A DNA stretch of 55,321 nt from Oscillospiraceae bacterium (GCA_022800665.1 JAAWQS010000009.1:1-55321), one strand, 5' to 3'; counted from the first letter of the stretch, positions 17,486 to 26,566 are shown. Translations and numbers: made by a program. Notes: generated by a model from the sequence alone, not told the origin.

Positions 17486-17932
17486 TCACACCTCCCTCAC
17501 TTCAATAGCTTTCTTTGGGCAGGCCCGCACGCAGGCAGGTCCCTCCTCCAGATGCTGGCAGAAGTCGCACTTAATCATCCGCTTCCGGTCCGGGGAAACA
17601 GCCGGCACGCCGTAGCGGCAGGCCATAACGCACATGTAGCACGCCGCGCACTTTTCCGCGTCGTAGTCCACCAGCCCGGTGGTCTGATTCTTCACCAGCG
17701 CGCCGCTCATACATGTCCCGGCGCAGTCGGGGTCGTCGCAGTGGCGGCAGAAGATGGGGAGATAGCCCCCCTTGCCGTCGGAGAGAATGCGGTTGCGGGA
17801 CTGGTTGGCCGGATCGGTCAGGTCCAGGGTGTACAGACCGCGGCCGCCGTCCTCCCGGTGGGACTCCATACAGGCCAGGGTGCAGTTCTTGCACCCGTCG
17901 CACTTGGCTGGTTCGATAAAAATTCGTTTCAT
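17486..17932 (-). CDS. cooF: CooF-like 4x[4Fe-4S] ferredoxin
   Basis: Electron carrier taking electrons from CO dehydrogenase. The 148-residue protein has four cysteine clusters: CDGCKNCTLAC (residues 11-21), CRHCDDPDCAGTC, CAACYMCVMAC and CDFCQHLEEGPACVRACP, enough for four [4Fe-4S] centres. It belongs to the DMSO-reductase-B / HycB / CooF group. It ends 2 nt before the ATG of the flavoprotein gene and starts 16 nt after cooS, so the three genes are one operon. The flavoprotein next door is the likely electron acceptor; no hydrogenase genes are present here. Confidence 0.85.
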   Translation of the reverse strand: MKRIFIEPAKCDGCKNCTLACMESHREDGGRGLYTLDLTDPANQSRNRILSDGKGGYLPIFCRHCDDPDCAGTCMSGALVKNQTTGLVDYDAEKCAACYMCVMACRYGVPAVSPDRKRMIKCDFCQHLEEGPACVRACPKKAIEVREV

Positions 17933-17948
17933 TTCTCGCGTCTCCCTA

Positions 17949-19838
17949 TTAAATGTTCAGGGCCTTGCGCTTCTTCTCAATCATTGCCTCCAGCGTATTG
18001 GCGGCAGATTTGCCGTCTGGGTCAATAATCACCTGTCCGCCGGTCAGCTCCACCATATCCTCGGTGAGTACCTTTGTCACCACCTTGCTGCCGGTCATGA
18101 AGGGCGGCACGCCCAGGTGCAGAGGCAGTCCCAACGCCAGGGCAAAGGCTCCGTCGGCCAGGGCCTGCTCCTCCAGCCACTGCGCCGCGGAGAGAACCAG
18201 CGGCAGCTGGGGCAGGTCCACGCCCAGCTCCCCGGCAATCTCGGTGGCTACGATCTCCAGACGGCCAATAGCCAGGCAGGGACCGAAGTTCAGAACCGGC
18301 GGGATGCCCAGCTCCTTGCACACAGCCTTCAAATTGGGTCCGGCCAGCTCGGCGGCTTCCGGCGTCATGAGGCCGATGTTCTCCAGGCCGCCGGAGGAAC
18401 AGCCAGCCGTCAGGACCAGGATATCCTTTGCAATCAGCTCGCGGGTCAGCTCGGCGGTGAGGGTGTCGTGGCCATAGGCAACGCTGGAGCAGCCCACTAC
18501 GCCGGCCAGGCCCTTGATCTTCCCGGCAACAATGAGATCAATGAGGGGCTTCCAGCTGCCGCCCAGGAAGGCTTTCAGACTGCCCTCGCTGACGCCGGTA
18601 AGCGTGTTTTTATTGCCGTGGTCCGTAAACAGATTCATGGGTACCGTACCCCGGCGGGCTTTGTAGGCGGCGATAATCTCGTCAATGATCCGGTCGCCGT
18701 CCGCCTGGCGGGTCTCGTACTGGAAGGGAATGTACTCCGCGTTGGCCTTCTTTGCCACCACGTCCAGACAGATCTGCTTGATTTTCAGCTCGTCACAGAT
18801 GGGTTCAATCCCAGGCAGGGTGCAGTTGAACTCGCTGAGCACGGCGTCGATGGCGCCGCAGGAGAGCACGGCCTCGGAGATGTAGTTATTGCCTGCGTGT
18901 CCGTCGAAAATTTCGGTGTAGTGTGCGCCCCGCAGCTGGAGGTCCTGTCCCACGCAGGTGCAGCCTACCAGCTTGAAGCCCTTGGCTCCCGCGGCCTGGG
19001 CCTTCGCCACCACGTCCTCGTCCAGAAGGCGGTCCTGGATGTAGGTGAACAGGGAGTGCTGGTGGCCGGTGATGAGAATATTGATGTAATCCGGGTCAAT
19101 GACGTTCATACCCACAGGTGCGGGCCGGATTTCCGGATCGCCCAGGACCACGTCGTTGAGCAGGTTGGTCAGCTGCAGGCCGTAGAGTCCCGTAGAGATG
19201 CCCAGGCGCAGGCAGGAGACCATCATCTCAACCGGGTCGGAGCTGAGGTTGGTGGAGGTCTTGACGATGTTGTTGAAGACCTCGCCCTTCGCGCCGCCGG
19301 GCAGGATGCCCAGCTCCTTCCACCGCTTGACGCGGGGCGCATAGGCCAGCTTTTCCACCAGCTCCATGGGCTCATACTCCGGACGGTAGAGGTCAGAGAG
19401 GACCTTGTCCGCTACCTTGACGCACAGGTCGTACTTGTCGGAACCGGTGACGCCGAAGATTTCCGCCAGGCGGTTGAGGGCCTTCTCACTGCGGATTTTA
19501 TCTTTGTGCAGGCCGGTGTTCTTCAGCTGACGGGCCGTGTTCTCCACGATATGGATATAGCAGCCGGACCCGGCGGCAACGGCACGCAGGAAGTTACGGG
19601 CAACGATGGTATCGGCATTCGCGCCGCAGATGCCCCGCGGGGCTGTGGGGGTCACACGGCAGGGACCGTTGGCGCACAGACGGCAGCACACGCCCTGCAG
19701 GCCAAAGCCGCACTTAGTGGACTGGCCCTCCACACGGTGGTGGGCCGTCTCCCGTGGGAGCTGACGGATATAGTTTTCCATAGGTTTATCCGCGCTGAGG
19801 CAGGTGTTGCGGCTCAGGCAGTCGGTACAGCTGTTCAT
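17949..19838 (-). CDS. cooS: Anaerobic Ni-Fe CO dehydrogenase catalytic subunit CooS
   Basis: Oxidises CO to CO2 (or the reverse) at a Ni-4Fe-5S C-cluster. Cysteines 43 and 51 (D-cluster) and 52, 55, 60 and 71 (B-cluster) lie in CGFGLQGVCCRLCANGPC and GICGA. C-cluster ligands appear as His261 (TGHQH), Cys295 (GCTCVG), Cys339 (NCTLPG), Cys450 (VGCSS), Cys480 (AGCSS) and Cys521 (FGPC). Compared with Carboxydothermus CODH-II, the catalytic Lys563 position (EKA) reads EQA, with Gln558, and GNE after Cys295 is GQD. An extra N-terminal Cys trio (C4, C7, C13) is present. Length 629 is normal. AGGAGG precedes ATG 19838. No acetyl-CoA synthase, CooC or CooT gene is nearby, so this is a stand-alone CODH. 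Confidence 0.92.
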   Translation of the reverse strand: MNSCTDCLSRNTCLSADKPMENYIRQLPRETAHHRVEGQSTKCGFGLQGVCCRLCANGPCRVTPTAPRGICGANADTIVARNFLRAVAAGSGCYIHIVENTARQLKNTGLHKDKIRSEKALNRLAEIFGVTGSDKYDLCVKVADKVLSDLYRPEYEPMELVEKLAYAPRVKRWKELGILPGGAKGEVFNNIVKTSTNLSSDPVEMMVSCLRLGISTGLYGLQLTNLLNDVVLGDPEIRPAPVGMNVIDPDYINILITGHQHSLFTYIQDRLLDEDVVAKAQAAGAKGFKLVGCTCVGQDLQLRGAHYTEIFDGHAGNNYISEAVLSCGAIDAVLSEFNCTLPGIEPICDELKIKQICLDVVAKKANAEYIPFQYETRQADGDRIIDEIIAAYKARRGTVPMNLFTDHGNKNTLTGVSEGSLKAFLGGSWKPLIDLIVAGKIKGLAGVVGCSSVAYGHDTLTAELTRELIAKDILVLTAGCSSGGLENIGLMTPEAAELAGPNLKAVCKELGIPPVLNFGPCLAIGRLEIVATEIAGELGVDLPQLPLVLSAAQWLEEQALADGAFALALGLPLHLGVPPFMTGSKVVTKVLTEDMVELTGGQVIIDPDGKSAANTLEAMIEKKRKALNI

Positions 19839-20136
19839 AGGATGTTTCCTCCTCTATGTATGATTCCTTGGTTTTGAGGGAGGGGAAGCGTGATTGCTTC
19901 CCCTGTTTTTACCTGTCTACTTTATCACAAAATGGCGCGTGCCGCAAGCGGGACAAATATGAATTTTTTATTTTCCTTAACCGGCAAGAAGCACAACGCT
20001 TATCCAATAGGCAGACCCCCGGAGAGGCAGGCGCTCTCCAGGGGTTCTTTCGGGGTAATGTCATACTGAGAGGGCGTATTCAAAGGGCCGCACCGCGCCT
20101 GCATCCAAACGGATTACAGCTCTCCAACTGGCATTT
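19839..20136. other. cooS upstream region
   Basis: Contains the cooS promoter and 5' leader. A strong hairpin at 19885-19906 (GGGGAAGC, 6 nt, GCTTCCCC) lies inside the leader on the minus strand. Another inverted repeat (about 20015-20046, CCCCCGGAGAG / CTCTCCAGGGG) lies nearer the upstream gene and may terminate it. No gene is seen. Confidence 0.5.
19919..19947 (-). promoter_or_regulatory. Promoter of the cooS-cooF-FNOR operon
   Basis: On the minus strand, TTGCGG (19942-19947), 17-nt spacer, TAAAGT (19919-19924). The start codon is about 75 nt downstream, leaving room for the leader hairpin. Confidence 0.5.
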
Positions 20137-20571
20137 TTACGCCTCTTCCAGCATCTGCTCTAAAATTTCCACCGCAGTCACAATATAAATAGCACAGGAC
20201 TTGGTCAGCCCCAGCCGCTGGGCGGCGGGACTGATTTCCGCTGAAGGCTTGCTGTCCCGAATCTCCTGGCAGCGTACGCCGGGGACCCGCTCCTGAAAGC
20301 GCTTTTGGAATTGCATCACCTTTTTAGCCGCATAGGATTTCGCTTTCATATCCCCGGCCTCGCTGTGGGGCCACCGTGCGCCCAGCGCCATCGCCCCGCC
20401 GCTGAGGACTCCGCAGATTTCACCCGTCCGGAAACCGCCGCCGAAGCAGCTGGTCAGCGCGGCCAGCTGTTCCACCGGCATGTCCATTACATCGGCAAAG
20501 GCGCACACAACGGCCTGTGCGCAGCTGTAGCCTGCAATATGGAAATCGTTGGCCATTTTTGCTCTGTCCAT
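20137..20571 (-). CDS. C_GCAxxG_C_C family redox-type protein
   Basis: Small cysteine protein whose family is named after its motif, seen here as GYSCAQAVVCAF, then SCFGGGFRTGEICGVLSGG, and a final C in GVRCQEI. The conserved cysteines suggest metal or Fe-S binding, but the activity is unknown. An ATG further upstream (20598) is in frame; AAGGAG lies 8 nt before ATG 20571, which is therefore the chosen start (144 residues). It is 52 nt downstream of whiA and may be the last gene of that transcript. Confidence 0.78.
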   Translation of the reverse strand: MDRAKMANDFHIAGYSCAQAVVCAFADVMDMPVEQLAALTSCFGGGFRTGEICGVLSGGAMALGARWPHSEAGDMKAKSYAAKKVMQFQKRFQERVPGVRCQEIRDSKPSAEISPAAQRLGLTKSCAIYIVTAVEILEQMLEEA

Positions 20572-20623
20572 AAAATTCTCCTTTTGCGTACTCATCAAAT
20601 TGAAGGGTTTGCCGCTCCTCCGC

Positions 20624-21517
20624 CTAGGACCGGCTTAATTCCGTCAGCTTCCGCAGGCGGTGGTTCAGACAGCTCTTGGTAATGGGCGGATCAAACTCCT
20701 CCGCCAGCTGGGAGAGGGTCAGCTCCGGATACGTCTCCCGCAGAATAATCGTCTCCTTCAGCTGTGCGGGCAAATCCTCCACCCGTCCCAGCTCGTACAG
20801 CCGCCGGATCGCCCGGAGCTGCTCCTGGGCCGCGTCCACAGCCTTGTCCAAATTGGCCGCTTCGCAGTTGACCCGGCGGTTGACGCCGTTGCGCAGCTCC
20901 TTTTCCGCCCTGGTGTTCATCAGCTCCATGGCGGACAGAGGCGCACCCATCAGCGTCAGCAGGTCCTCGATCTGACCGCTGCTCTTAAAGTACGTCACCC
21001 GGCATCCGCCCCGTCCGGTCTGCTTGGGCTGGCTCCCCATGTCTGTCAGCAATGCCAGCAGCTCCCGGCTGGCCTGGGCGTGGCTGGTCGCCAGCTCCAG
21101 ATGGTACCGCTTGGCCGGTTCCGTGACACTGCCGCCGGCAAGAAAGGCCCCCCGCAGAAAAGCGGCGCGGCAGCAGTTTTCTTCCAGCAGACCGAAGTTG
21201 ATGTGCAGAACCGGACTCTGGCGGGAATCAAAGCCAAAGGCGTCAATCATCCTGCCGATCTTCCCGGTGTCTGTCATCTGGAAGATGTACTTTTGTTCCT
21301 CCGGGCTGGGCAGACGGTCGAAAGCCAGACCGAAGGCCCGGTCGATCAAGAGCGGCAGGCGGGCTGCAAAATCAGGACTCTCCGTAATAATCCGGACCTC
21401 GTGGGCAGAGAAGGTGTTGCAGTAGAGCAGCGCGCCGTATGCCTCCGCTTTTGCACAGCAGAGGCGGTCCAGCCCAATCCGGCACAGCTCGGCTTTTACG
21501 CCGCTGGAAAAAGACAT
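20624..21517 (-). CDS. whiA: WhiA, DNA-binding regulator
   Basis: Firmicutes homologue of the sporulation regulator WhiA, which affects cell division and chromosome segregation. The N-terminal half is a LAGLIDADG-like domain (MSFSSGVKAELCRI... CCRAAFLRGAFLAGGSV), the C-terminal part a helix-turn-helix (ETYPELTLSQLAEEF... ITKSCLNHRLRKL). Length (297) is near the family value. It follows yvcK by 15 nt, the standard rapZ-yvcK-whiA order. Confidence 0.93.
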   Translation of the reverse strand: MSFSSGVKAELCRIGLDRLCCAKAEAYGALLYCNTFSAHEVRIITESPDFAARLPLLIDRAFGLAFDRLPSPEEQKYIFQMTDTGKIGRMIDAFGFDSRQSPVLHINFGLLEENCCRAAFLRGAFLAGGSVTEPAKRYHLELATSHAQASRELLALLTDMGSQPKQTGRGGCRVTYFKSSGQIEDLLTLMGAPLSAMELMNTRAEKELRNGVNRRVNCEAANLDKAVDAAQEQLRAIRRLYELGRVEDLPAQLKETIILRETYPELTLSQLAEEFDPPITKSCLNHRLRKLTELSRS

Positions 21518-21532
21518 GCCGCCACCTCCCTG

Positions 21533-22570
21533 TCACTCGGCCCGGTACCGGCCCAGCCCGGCAATACGGACACTGCGCCGGGCGTGCAGCTCCAGCAGAG
21601 CCGCTGCCAGCAGCTCCGGGTCGTGACGGACATAGCCGTCCTTTACCGCAGACACCGGGCTGCCTGCCAGCTCCACCCCCAGCTTTGCACAGGCGGCTTT
21701 GTCGTACCGCACCGGCTCCGCGCCCTCCTGGGCATAGCGGTCCAGAACCTCCTGGGGAATGTTGGAGGAGTTGACCAGACACAGCTGGAACAGTCCCGGC
21801 AGGGAGTGCTGAAAAATAGCCTGGATGTGGTCCGCGTTGGTGTAACCCTCCGTCTCTCCCTCCTGGGTCATGACGTTGGCAACATAGACCTTCAAGGCGT
21901 CGGAGGCGGCAATGGCCCCCGCGATGCCCTCCACCAGCAGGTTAGGGATGATGCTGGTATACAGGCTCCCCGGCCCCAGCAGGATCATATCCGCCTGGGC
22001 GATGGCGTCCAACGCCGCCTGGAGGGCCGGGGGACGCTCCGGCAGAAGCCGTACCCGCCGGATACGGCAGTCCTCCCGCTTTTTGCAGTAGAAGATTTTG
22101 GACTCCCCCAGGACCCTGGTCCCGTTTTCGAACTCCGCCTCCAGCTGCACGTTGCAGGTAGTCACCGGCAGGACCCGGCCCGTGATTGCCAGCACCTGGC
22201 TCATCCGGCTCACCGCCACGTCAAAGCTGCCGCCGGAGACGCCGTTCAGCGCGGCCAGAAACAGATTCCCGAAGCTCTGACCCTTCAAAGACCCCTCCGT
22301 GAACCGGTAGTGGAGCAGTTCGCCCATCAGCGGCTCCACGTTGGCCAGAGCCTCCAGGCAGTTGCGGATATCCCCAGGGGCCAGCATACCCAGCTCCTGG
22401 CGGAGAACGCCCGAACCGCCGCCGTCGTCCGCCACCGTCACAATGGCGGTTAAATTATTGGTGTGCCGCTTCAGGCCCCGGAGCATGGTGGACAGGCCCG
22501 TGCCGCCGCCGATGGCGACGATTCTCGGACCCTTTCCGCTGGGGCCGCGGTATAGAAAATTTTCCTTCAT
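21533..22570 (-). CDS. yvcK: YvcK / CofD-like gluconeogenesis factor
   Basis: Member of the 2-phospho-L-lactate transferase fold, binding UDP-GlcNAc and affecting carbon flow to the cell wall in Firmicutes. Signatures are RIVAIGGGTGLSTMLRGLK, TVADDGGGSGVLRQEL and ILLGPGSLYTSIIPNLL. At 345 residues it is of normal length. It sits 22 nt after rapZ and 15 nt before whiA. Confidence 0.93.
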   Translation of the reverse strand: MKENFLYRGPSGKGPRIVAIGGGTGLSTMLRGLKRHTNNLTAIVTVADDGGGSGVLRQELGMLAPGDIRNCLEALANVEPLMGELLHYRFTEGSLKGQSFGNLFLAALNGVSGGSFDVAVSRMSQVLAITGRVLPVTTCNVQLEAEFENGTRVLGESKIFYCKKREDCRIRRVRLLPERPPALQAALDAIAQADMILLGPGSLYTSIIPNLLVEGIAGAIAASDALKVYVANVMTQEGETEGYTNADHIQAIFQHSLPGLFQLCLVNSSNIPQEVLDRYAQEGAEPVRYDKAACAKLGVELAGSPVSAVKDGYVRHDPELLAAALLELHARRSVRIAGLGRYRAE

Positions 22571-22592
22571 AGTATTCCTGTCTCTGCCCCGG

Positions 22593-23450
22593 TCAGGCCC
22601 GCGTCATATCCCGGTGGTTCTCAGTCACCGGATATCCCAGGCCCGCCGCATATTCCGCCAGCGCGTGGGTCACGGCCACCGAGCGGTGATGCCCGCCCGT
22701 GCAGCCCACCGCCACCACCAGCACTGTTTTTCCCTCCTCCTGGTACAGCGGCAGGAGAAACCGCAGCAGCTCCCGCAGCTTCTCCACAAACTCCACCGCC
22801 TCCCGGAAGGAGAACACATAATCCCGCACATCCGCATCCAGACCGGTGTGATCCCGCAGGCCCTCGATGTAAAAGGGGTTGGGCATGAACCGCACGTCAA
22901 ACACCAGGTCCGCCTCCAGAGGCAGGCCGTGCTTGAACCCGAAGGACACCATGCTCACCAGCATCCCGCCGCCGCCGTCGCCGCCGAACAGCCGCAGCAG
23001 CTCGGAGCGCAGCCGGGCGGTGGAGTAGTTGGTGGAGTCGATGACCAGGTCTGCCTGGGCCTTTACCGGGGCCATCAGAGCAATCTCCCGGTTGGCGGCC
23101 TCCTCCAGAGACCCCGCCTGCTCCTGCAGGGGATGCAGACGCCGGGTCTCCTTGTAGCGGTTGATAATCGCCCCCACGTCCGCCTGCAAAAAGAGCAGGC
23201 GGCAGTTGTACTCCCGCGCCCGCAGGGTGGAGAGCACCTCCAGAAATTCGTCGAAGCTGTCGGCAGTGCGCACGTCGTACACCAGGGCCACCCGGTTGTA
23301 GCGTCCGTTCCCCGCGGCGCAGAAGTCCGCAAATTTCAGAATCATGCCCGCCGGCATGTTGTCCACAATATAAAATCCCATATCCTCCAAAAAGGACGCG
23401 GCCTTGCTCTTGCCGCCGCCGGACAGGCCGGAGATAATCAGTATTTCCAT
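22593..23450 (-). CDS. rapZ: RapZ (YvcJ) nucleotide-binding regulator
   Basis: P-loop ATPase family; in enteric bacteria it is an RNase adaptor, in Firmicutes it is linked to competence and cell-wall precursor sensing. Walker A is GLSGGGKS at residues 8-15. The C-terminal signature VAVGCTGGHHRSVAVTHAL is complete. 285 residues, close to family size. It lies between murB (34 nt) and yvcK (22 nt). Confidence 0.93.
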   Translation of the reverse strand: MEILIISGLSGGGKSKAASFLEDMGFYIVDNMPAGMILKFADFCAAGNGRYNRVALVYDVRTADSFDEFLEVLSTLRAREYNCRLLFLQADVGAIINRYKETRRLHPLQEQAGSLEEAANREIALMAPVKAQADLVIDSTNYSTARLRSELLRLFGGDGGGGMLVSMVSFGFKHGLPLEADLVFDVRFMPNPFYIEGLRDHTGLDADVRDYVFSFREAVEFVEKLRELLRFLLPLYQEEGKTVLVVAVGCTGGHHRSVAVTHALAEYAAGLGYPVTENHRDMTRA

Positions 23451-23484
23451 AGGCTTCCTTCCCTCACAAAACCCGCGCGGTTTT

Positions 23485-24393
23485 TCAAATCAGCCGGACC
23501 TCCGGCTCCAGTTCCACGCCGGTCTGTTCCTTAACCGTCTGCTGGATGCGTTGAATCAGCCGCAGCACGTCGCCGCTGGACGCGCCCCCGGCGTTGACAA
23601 TGAATCCGGCGTGTTTTTCCGACACCATTGCGCCGCCGGACCGCGTCCCCTTCAGTCCGCACTGTTCAATTAAGGCCCCGGCAAAATGCCCCTCCGGACG
23701 CTTGAACACGCTCCCCGCGCTGGGGTACTCCAGGGGTTGTTTCTCCCGGCGGCGGCGGCTGAGTTCGTCCATCTTCGACCGAATCGCCGCCCCGTCTCCA
23801 GGCTCCAGAGCAAATTCCGCCGCCAACACCGCCCCCCGGCTCCCGGTGAACACACTGCGGCGGTAGCCGTACGCCAGTTCCTCCCGGTCCAGCCTGACAA
23901 TCCCCCGGTCCGGGAACCAGGCGGTCACGGATACGACCACCTGGGACATCTCGCCGCCATAGGCCCCGGCGTTCATGCACACCGCGCCGCCCAGACTGCC
24001 AGGGATGCCATGGGCGAACTCCAGTCCGCTGAGGGCCTCCCGCTGGGCGAACACAGCCAGCCGGGCCAGGGAGATGCCCGCCTCTGCCCGCAGGACCCTC
24101 TCGCCGGTGCGGGAGACCCGGTCCAGTGCGCCGGTGTGGACCACCAGAGCCTCCACGCCCTCGTCCCGCACCAGCATGTTAGAGCCGTTGCCCAGCAGCA
24201 GTATGGGCCAGCCCTCCTGTTCCGCAGCATCCAACAGTACCGCCAGTTCCTCCGCCGTGCCGGGCCGGACAAACCGCCGGGCCGGACCGCCTATACGGAA
24301 TGTGGTGTGCCGGGACATGGGTTCCTCCCGCAGAATTTCCAGCCGGGGCAGCCGGGCCGCCGCCAGTGCGTCAAATGTGTCATACCAGGGCAT
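23485..24393 (-). CDS. murB: UDP-N-acetylenolpyruvoylglucosamine reductase MurB
   Basis: Reduces UDP-GlcNAc-enolpyruvate to UDP-MurNAc in peptidoglycan synthesis, using FAD and NADPH. Visible motifs: HTTFRIGGPARRFVRP and LLGNGSNMLV (FAD domain), MNAGAYGGEMSQVV, the YGYRRSVF strand and AGSVFKRPEGHFAGALIEQCGLKG with the catalytic-loop serine. AGGAGG is placed before ATG 24393. Length 302 is typical of the Firmicutes enzyme. Confidence 0.94.
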   Translation of the reverse strand: MPWYDTFDALAAARLPRLEILREEPMSRHTTFRIGGPARRFVRPGTAEELAVLLDAAEQEGWPILLLGNGSNMLVRDEGVEALVVHTGALDRVSRTGERVLRAEAGISLARLAVFAQREALSGLEFAHGIPGSLGGAVCMNAGAYGGEMSQVVVSVTAWFPDRGIVRLDREELAYGYRRSVFTGSRGAVLAAEFALEPGDGAAIRSKMDELSRRRREKQPLEYPSAGSVFKRPEGHFAGALIEQCGLKGTRSGGAMVSEKHAGFIVNAGGASSGDVLRLIQRIQQTVKEQTGVELEPEVRLI

Positions 24394-24492
24394 AGCGTGT
24401 TCCTCCTGAAGATTGATTTTCCTGAATGCGGTGGGATTTGAGAATAGAACAGGGGGGCTAAGTTGGCATCAGGATCGCTCCGCGCCTCCAGC

Positions 24493-25446
24493 CTACTGCG
24501 CCAGGCCCAACAACGCCGCGCCGATAATTCCGGCATCGTTGCCCAGCCTGGCTTTGACCAGTTTGGGATGCTTCTCCGCCTCCCGGCCAAAGCACTGCTC
24601 CAGCACCATGGACTGCAGCGGTACCAGCAGGTCCTCGTCCCGCTCGTGGCTCACGCCGCCGCCCAGGGCGATGACCTCCGGCTGGAAGATGTTGACAAAG
24701 TTGGACAGGCCCTCCCCCAGATACTCCAGATACTGGTCTACAACGGCTCTTGCGGTGGCGTCGCCCTTGCGCATGGCCTCGAAGGCGGTGCGTCCGTCCA
24801 CCCGGTTCAGCGCGCCGCCGGCCAGACCCCACATAGCGGAATCCGGGTGTTCATCCATAGCGGCTATGGTCTGGCGGATGAGGGCGTTGGCGGAGGCGTA
24901 ACGCTCCCAGCAGCCTTTGCGGCCACAGGTACACTGGTCGCCGTTGTGGACGATAACAATATGTCCGCCCTCACCAGCGCAGCCATTGATGCCGGTATGG
25001 ATCTTGCCGCCCAGGATGATGCCGGTACCGATGCCGGTACCCAGCGTGACCAGAATCAGGCTCTCAATGTTCTTATCCTCGTAGTGGTAGAACTCTCCCA
25101 GGGCGGCGCAGTCCGCGTCGTTGCCAAGATATACCGGCAGGTCCCAGTATTTGTGGAACATTTCCGCCACCGGCATGGAGCGGATGGGGATGTTGACGGT
25201 CTTGACCACCACGCCCCGTTTATTATCTACCGGGCCTGGAAAGCCCATTCCCACAGAGGCCACCTGGTCACGGGGAATGTTATTTTCCTCCGCCAAAGCA
25301 ATGGCCATTTCCGCCAGCGTTTCACCCATCTGCTCCATGGATTCAAATTTCAGGGGCATTTTCCTGGCCGCCGTAATCTGATAGCTCTCGTCTACCAGCC
25401 CGGCTTTCAGATTGGTCCCGCCGATATCAATGCCGATATAATACAT
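24493..25446 (-). CDS. glcK: ROK-family glucokinase
   Basis: Phosphorylates glucose with ATP. The phosphate loop is YIGIDIGGTNLKAGLV at the N-terminus; GNDADCAALGE and TLGTGIGTGIILGGKI are the sugar and catalytic blocks; the zinc site is CTCGRKGCWERYAS. Length 317 matches Firmicutes ROK glucokinases. GGGAGG precedes the ATG. It is the second gene after hprK in a run of same-strand genes. A role on another hexose (for example N-acetylglucosamine) cannot be excluded from sequence alone. Confidence 0.88.
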   Translation of the reverse strand: MYYIGIDIGGTNLKAGLVDESYQITAARKMPLKFESMEQMGETLAEMAIALAEENNIPRDQVASVGMGFPGPVDNKRGVVVKTVNIPIRSMPVAEMFHKYWDLPVYLGNDADCAALGEFYHYEDKNIESLILVTLGTGIGTGIILGGKIHTGINGCAGEGGHIVIVHNGDQCTCGRKGCWERYASANALIRQTIAAMDEHPDSAMWGLAGGALNRVDGRTAFEAMRKGDATARAVVDQYLEYLGEGLSNFVNIFQPEVIALGGGVSHERDEDLLVPLQSMVLEQCFGREAEKHPKLVKARLGNDAGIIGAALLGLAQ

Positions 25447-25560
25447 GGTATTCCTCCCTGTATGTTTTTATAGTAAAATTTTCTGCCTTCGCTTTCACTC
25501 CCGTTACCGGGCGGCAGACTTCCGGGCCGCAGCGCAGTACAGCGCGCTCTGGCCGTCCGC

Positions 25561-26502
25561 CTAGGACCCTTGGACCTGGCGTTCCAGCTCGTCGGCCAGG
25601 GTCTGGGCGGCGTTGAAGCCGTACTTCTTGTGCCGGTTGTTCATGGTGGCTACTTCAATGATGGTAGCCAGGTTCCGGCCCGGACGGACTGGGATGGTGG
25701 TGGTGGGGACAGCAACACCCAAAATGTTGACCGTCTCCTCATCCAGACCAAAGCGGTCATAAAACTTATCCTCCCGCCACTGCTCCAGATGGACCACCAG
25801 GTCAATCTGAGACTCCTTCTTCACCGCCCGCATACCCATGAGCTGGTGGACGTCAATAACGCCGATGCCCCGCAGCTCAATATAGTTGCGGATGAGCTTG
25901 GGCGCTTTGCCCAGCAGCTGGTCGGCCACCCGGCGAATCTCCACCGCGTCGTCGGCCACCAGACGGTGGCCCCGCATGACCAGCTCAATAGCGGCCTCGC
26001 TCTTGCCCACGCCGCTGTCGCCGGTGATGAGCACCCCCTCGCCGGCAATATCCAACAGCACGCCGTGCCGTGTGATGGTGGGGGCCAGGGCCTGGGTCAG
26101 ATACTCGATGACCCGCGTGGTGATGACCACGGTGGTGTCCGAGGTGCGCAGCAGGGTGCGCCGGTGCTTCTTCGCCATCTCCAGACACTCCGGGAAGACC
26201 TCCAGGTCACGGGAGACAATCAGGGCCGGAATGGGATACATCAGGAGGTTGGAAAAGCTCTTGGTCCGCTCCTCTGACGTCATGTTTTCCAGCATGTTGC
26301 TCTCCGCCATACCGATCACCTGGAGGCGGCGTTCGTCGAAATAGTCAAAATACCCCAGCAGCTGCAGGGCCGGACGGTTTACGTCCTTGATGCCAACCAC
26401 GGCCGTTTCGTAGTCGTCGCCCTTGTTGACGACGGTAATATTCAGATGGTCTACCAAATCCTGGAGATGGATGCCGCCCTGCATTTCGTCTTGCTTGATC
26501 AT
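25561..26502 (-). CDS. hprK: HPr kinase/phosphorylase HprK
   Basis: Phosphorylates HPr on Ser46 in response to glycolytic intermediates, the switch for carbon catabolite repression. The Walker A motif is ITGDSGVGKSEAA (about residues 155-167), followed by VADDAVEI and the HprK signature IELRGIGVIDVHQL. Length 313 is standard. It has its own near-consensus promoter and probably starts the hprK-glcK-murB-rapZ-yvcK-whiA transcript. Confidence 0.95.
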   Translation of the reverse strand: MIKQDEMQGGIHLQDLVDHLNITVVNKGDDYETAVVGIKDVNRPALQLLGYFDYFDERRLQVIGMAESNMLENMTSEERTKSFSNLLMYPIPALIVSRDLEVFPECLEMAKKHRRTLLRTSDTTVVITTRVIEYLTQALAPTITRHGVLLDIAGEGVLITGDSGVGKSEAAIELVMRGHRLVADDAVEIRRVADQLLGKAPKLIRNYIELRGIGVIDVHQLMGMRAVKKESQIDLVVHLEQWREDKFYDRFGLDEETVNILGVAVPTTTIPVRPGRNLATIIEVATMNNRHKKYGFNAAQTLADELERQVQGS

Positions 26503-26566
26503 ATGGCTCTCCTCCGTTCAGCTGCGGCCTGACGGCTGCATATTTTTATTAGCAGGTGATGGGATA

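Noticed and set aside
17949-19838. CooS seemed at first to lack the sixth C-cluster ligand (Cys526), as no Cys follows Cys521
   Set aside because: Spacing showed that Cys450, Cys480 and Cys521 correspond to Cys446, Cys476 and Cys526 (the 30-residue interval is exact), so all six ligands are present.
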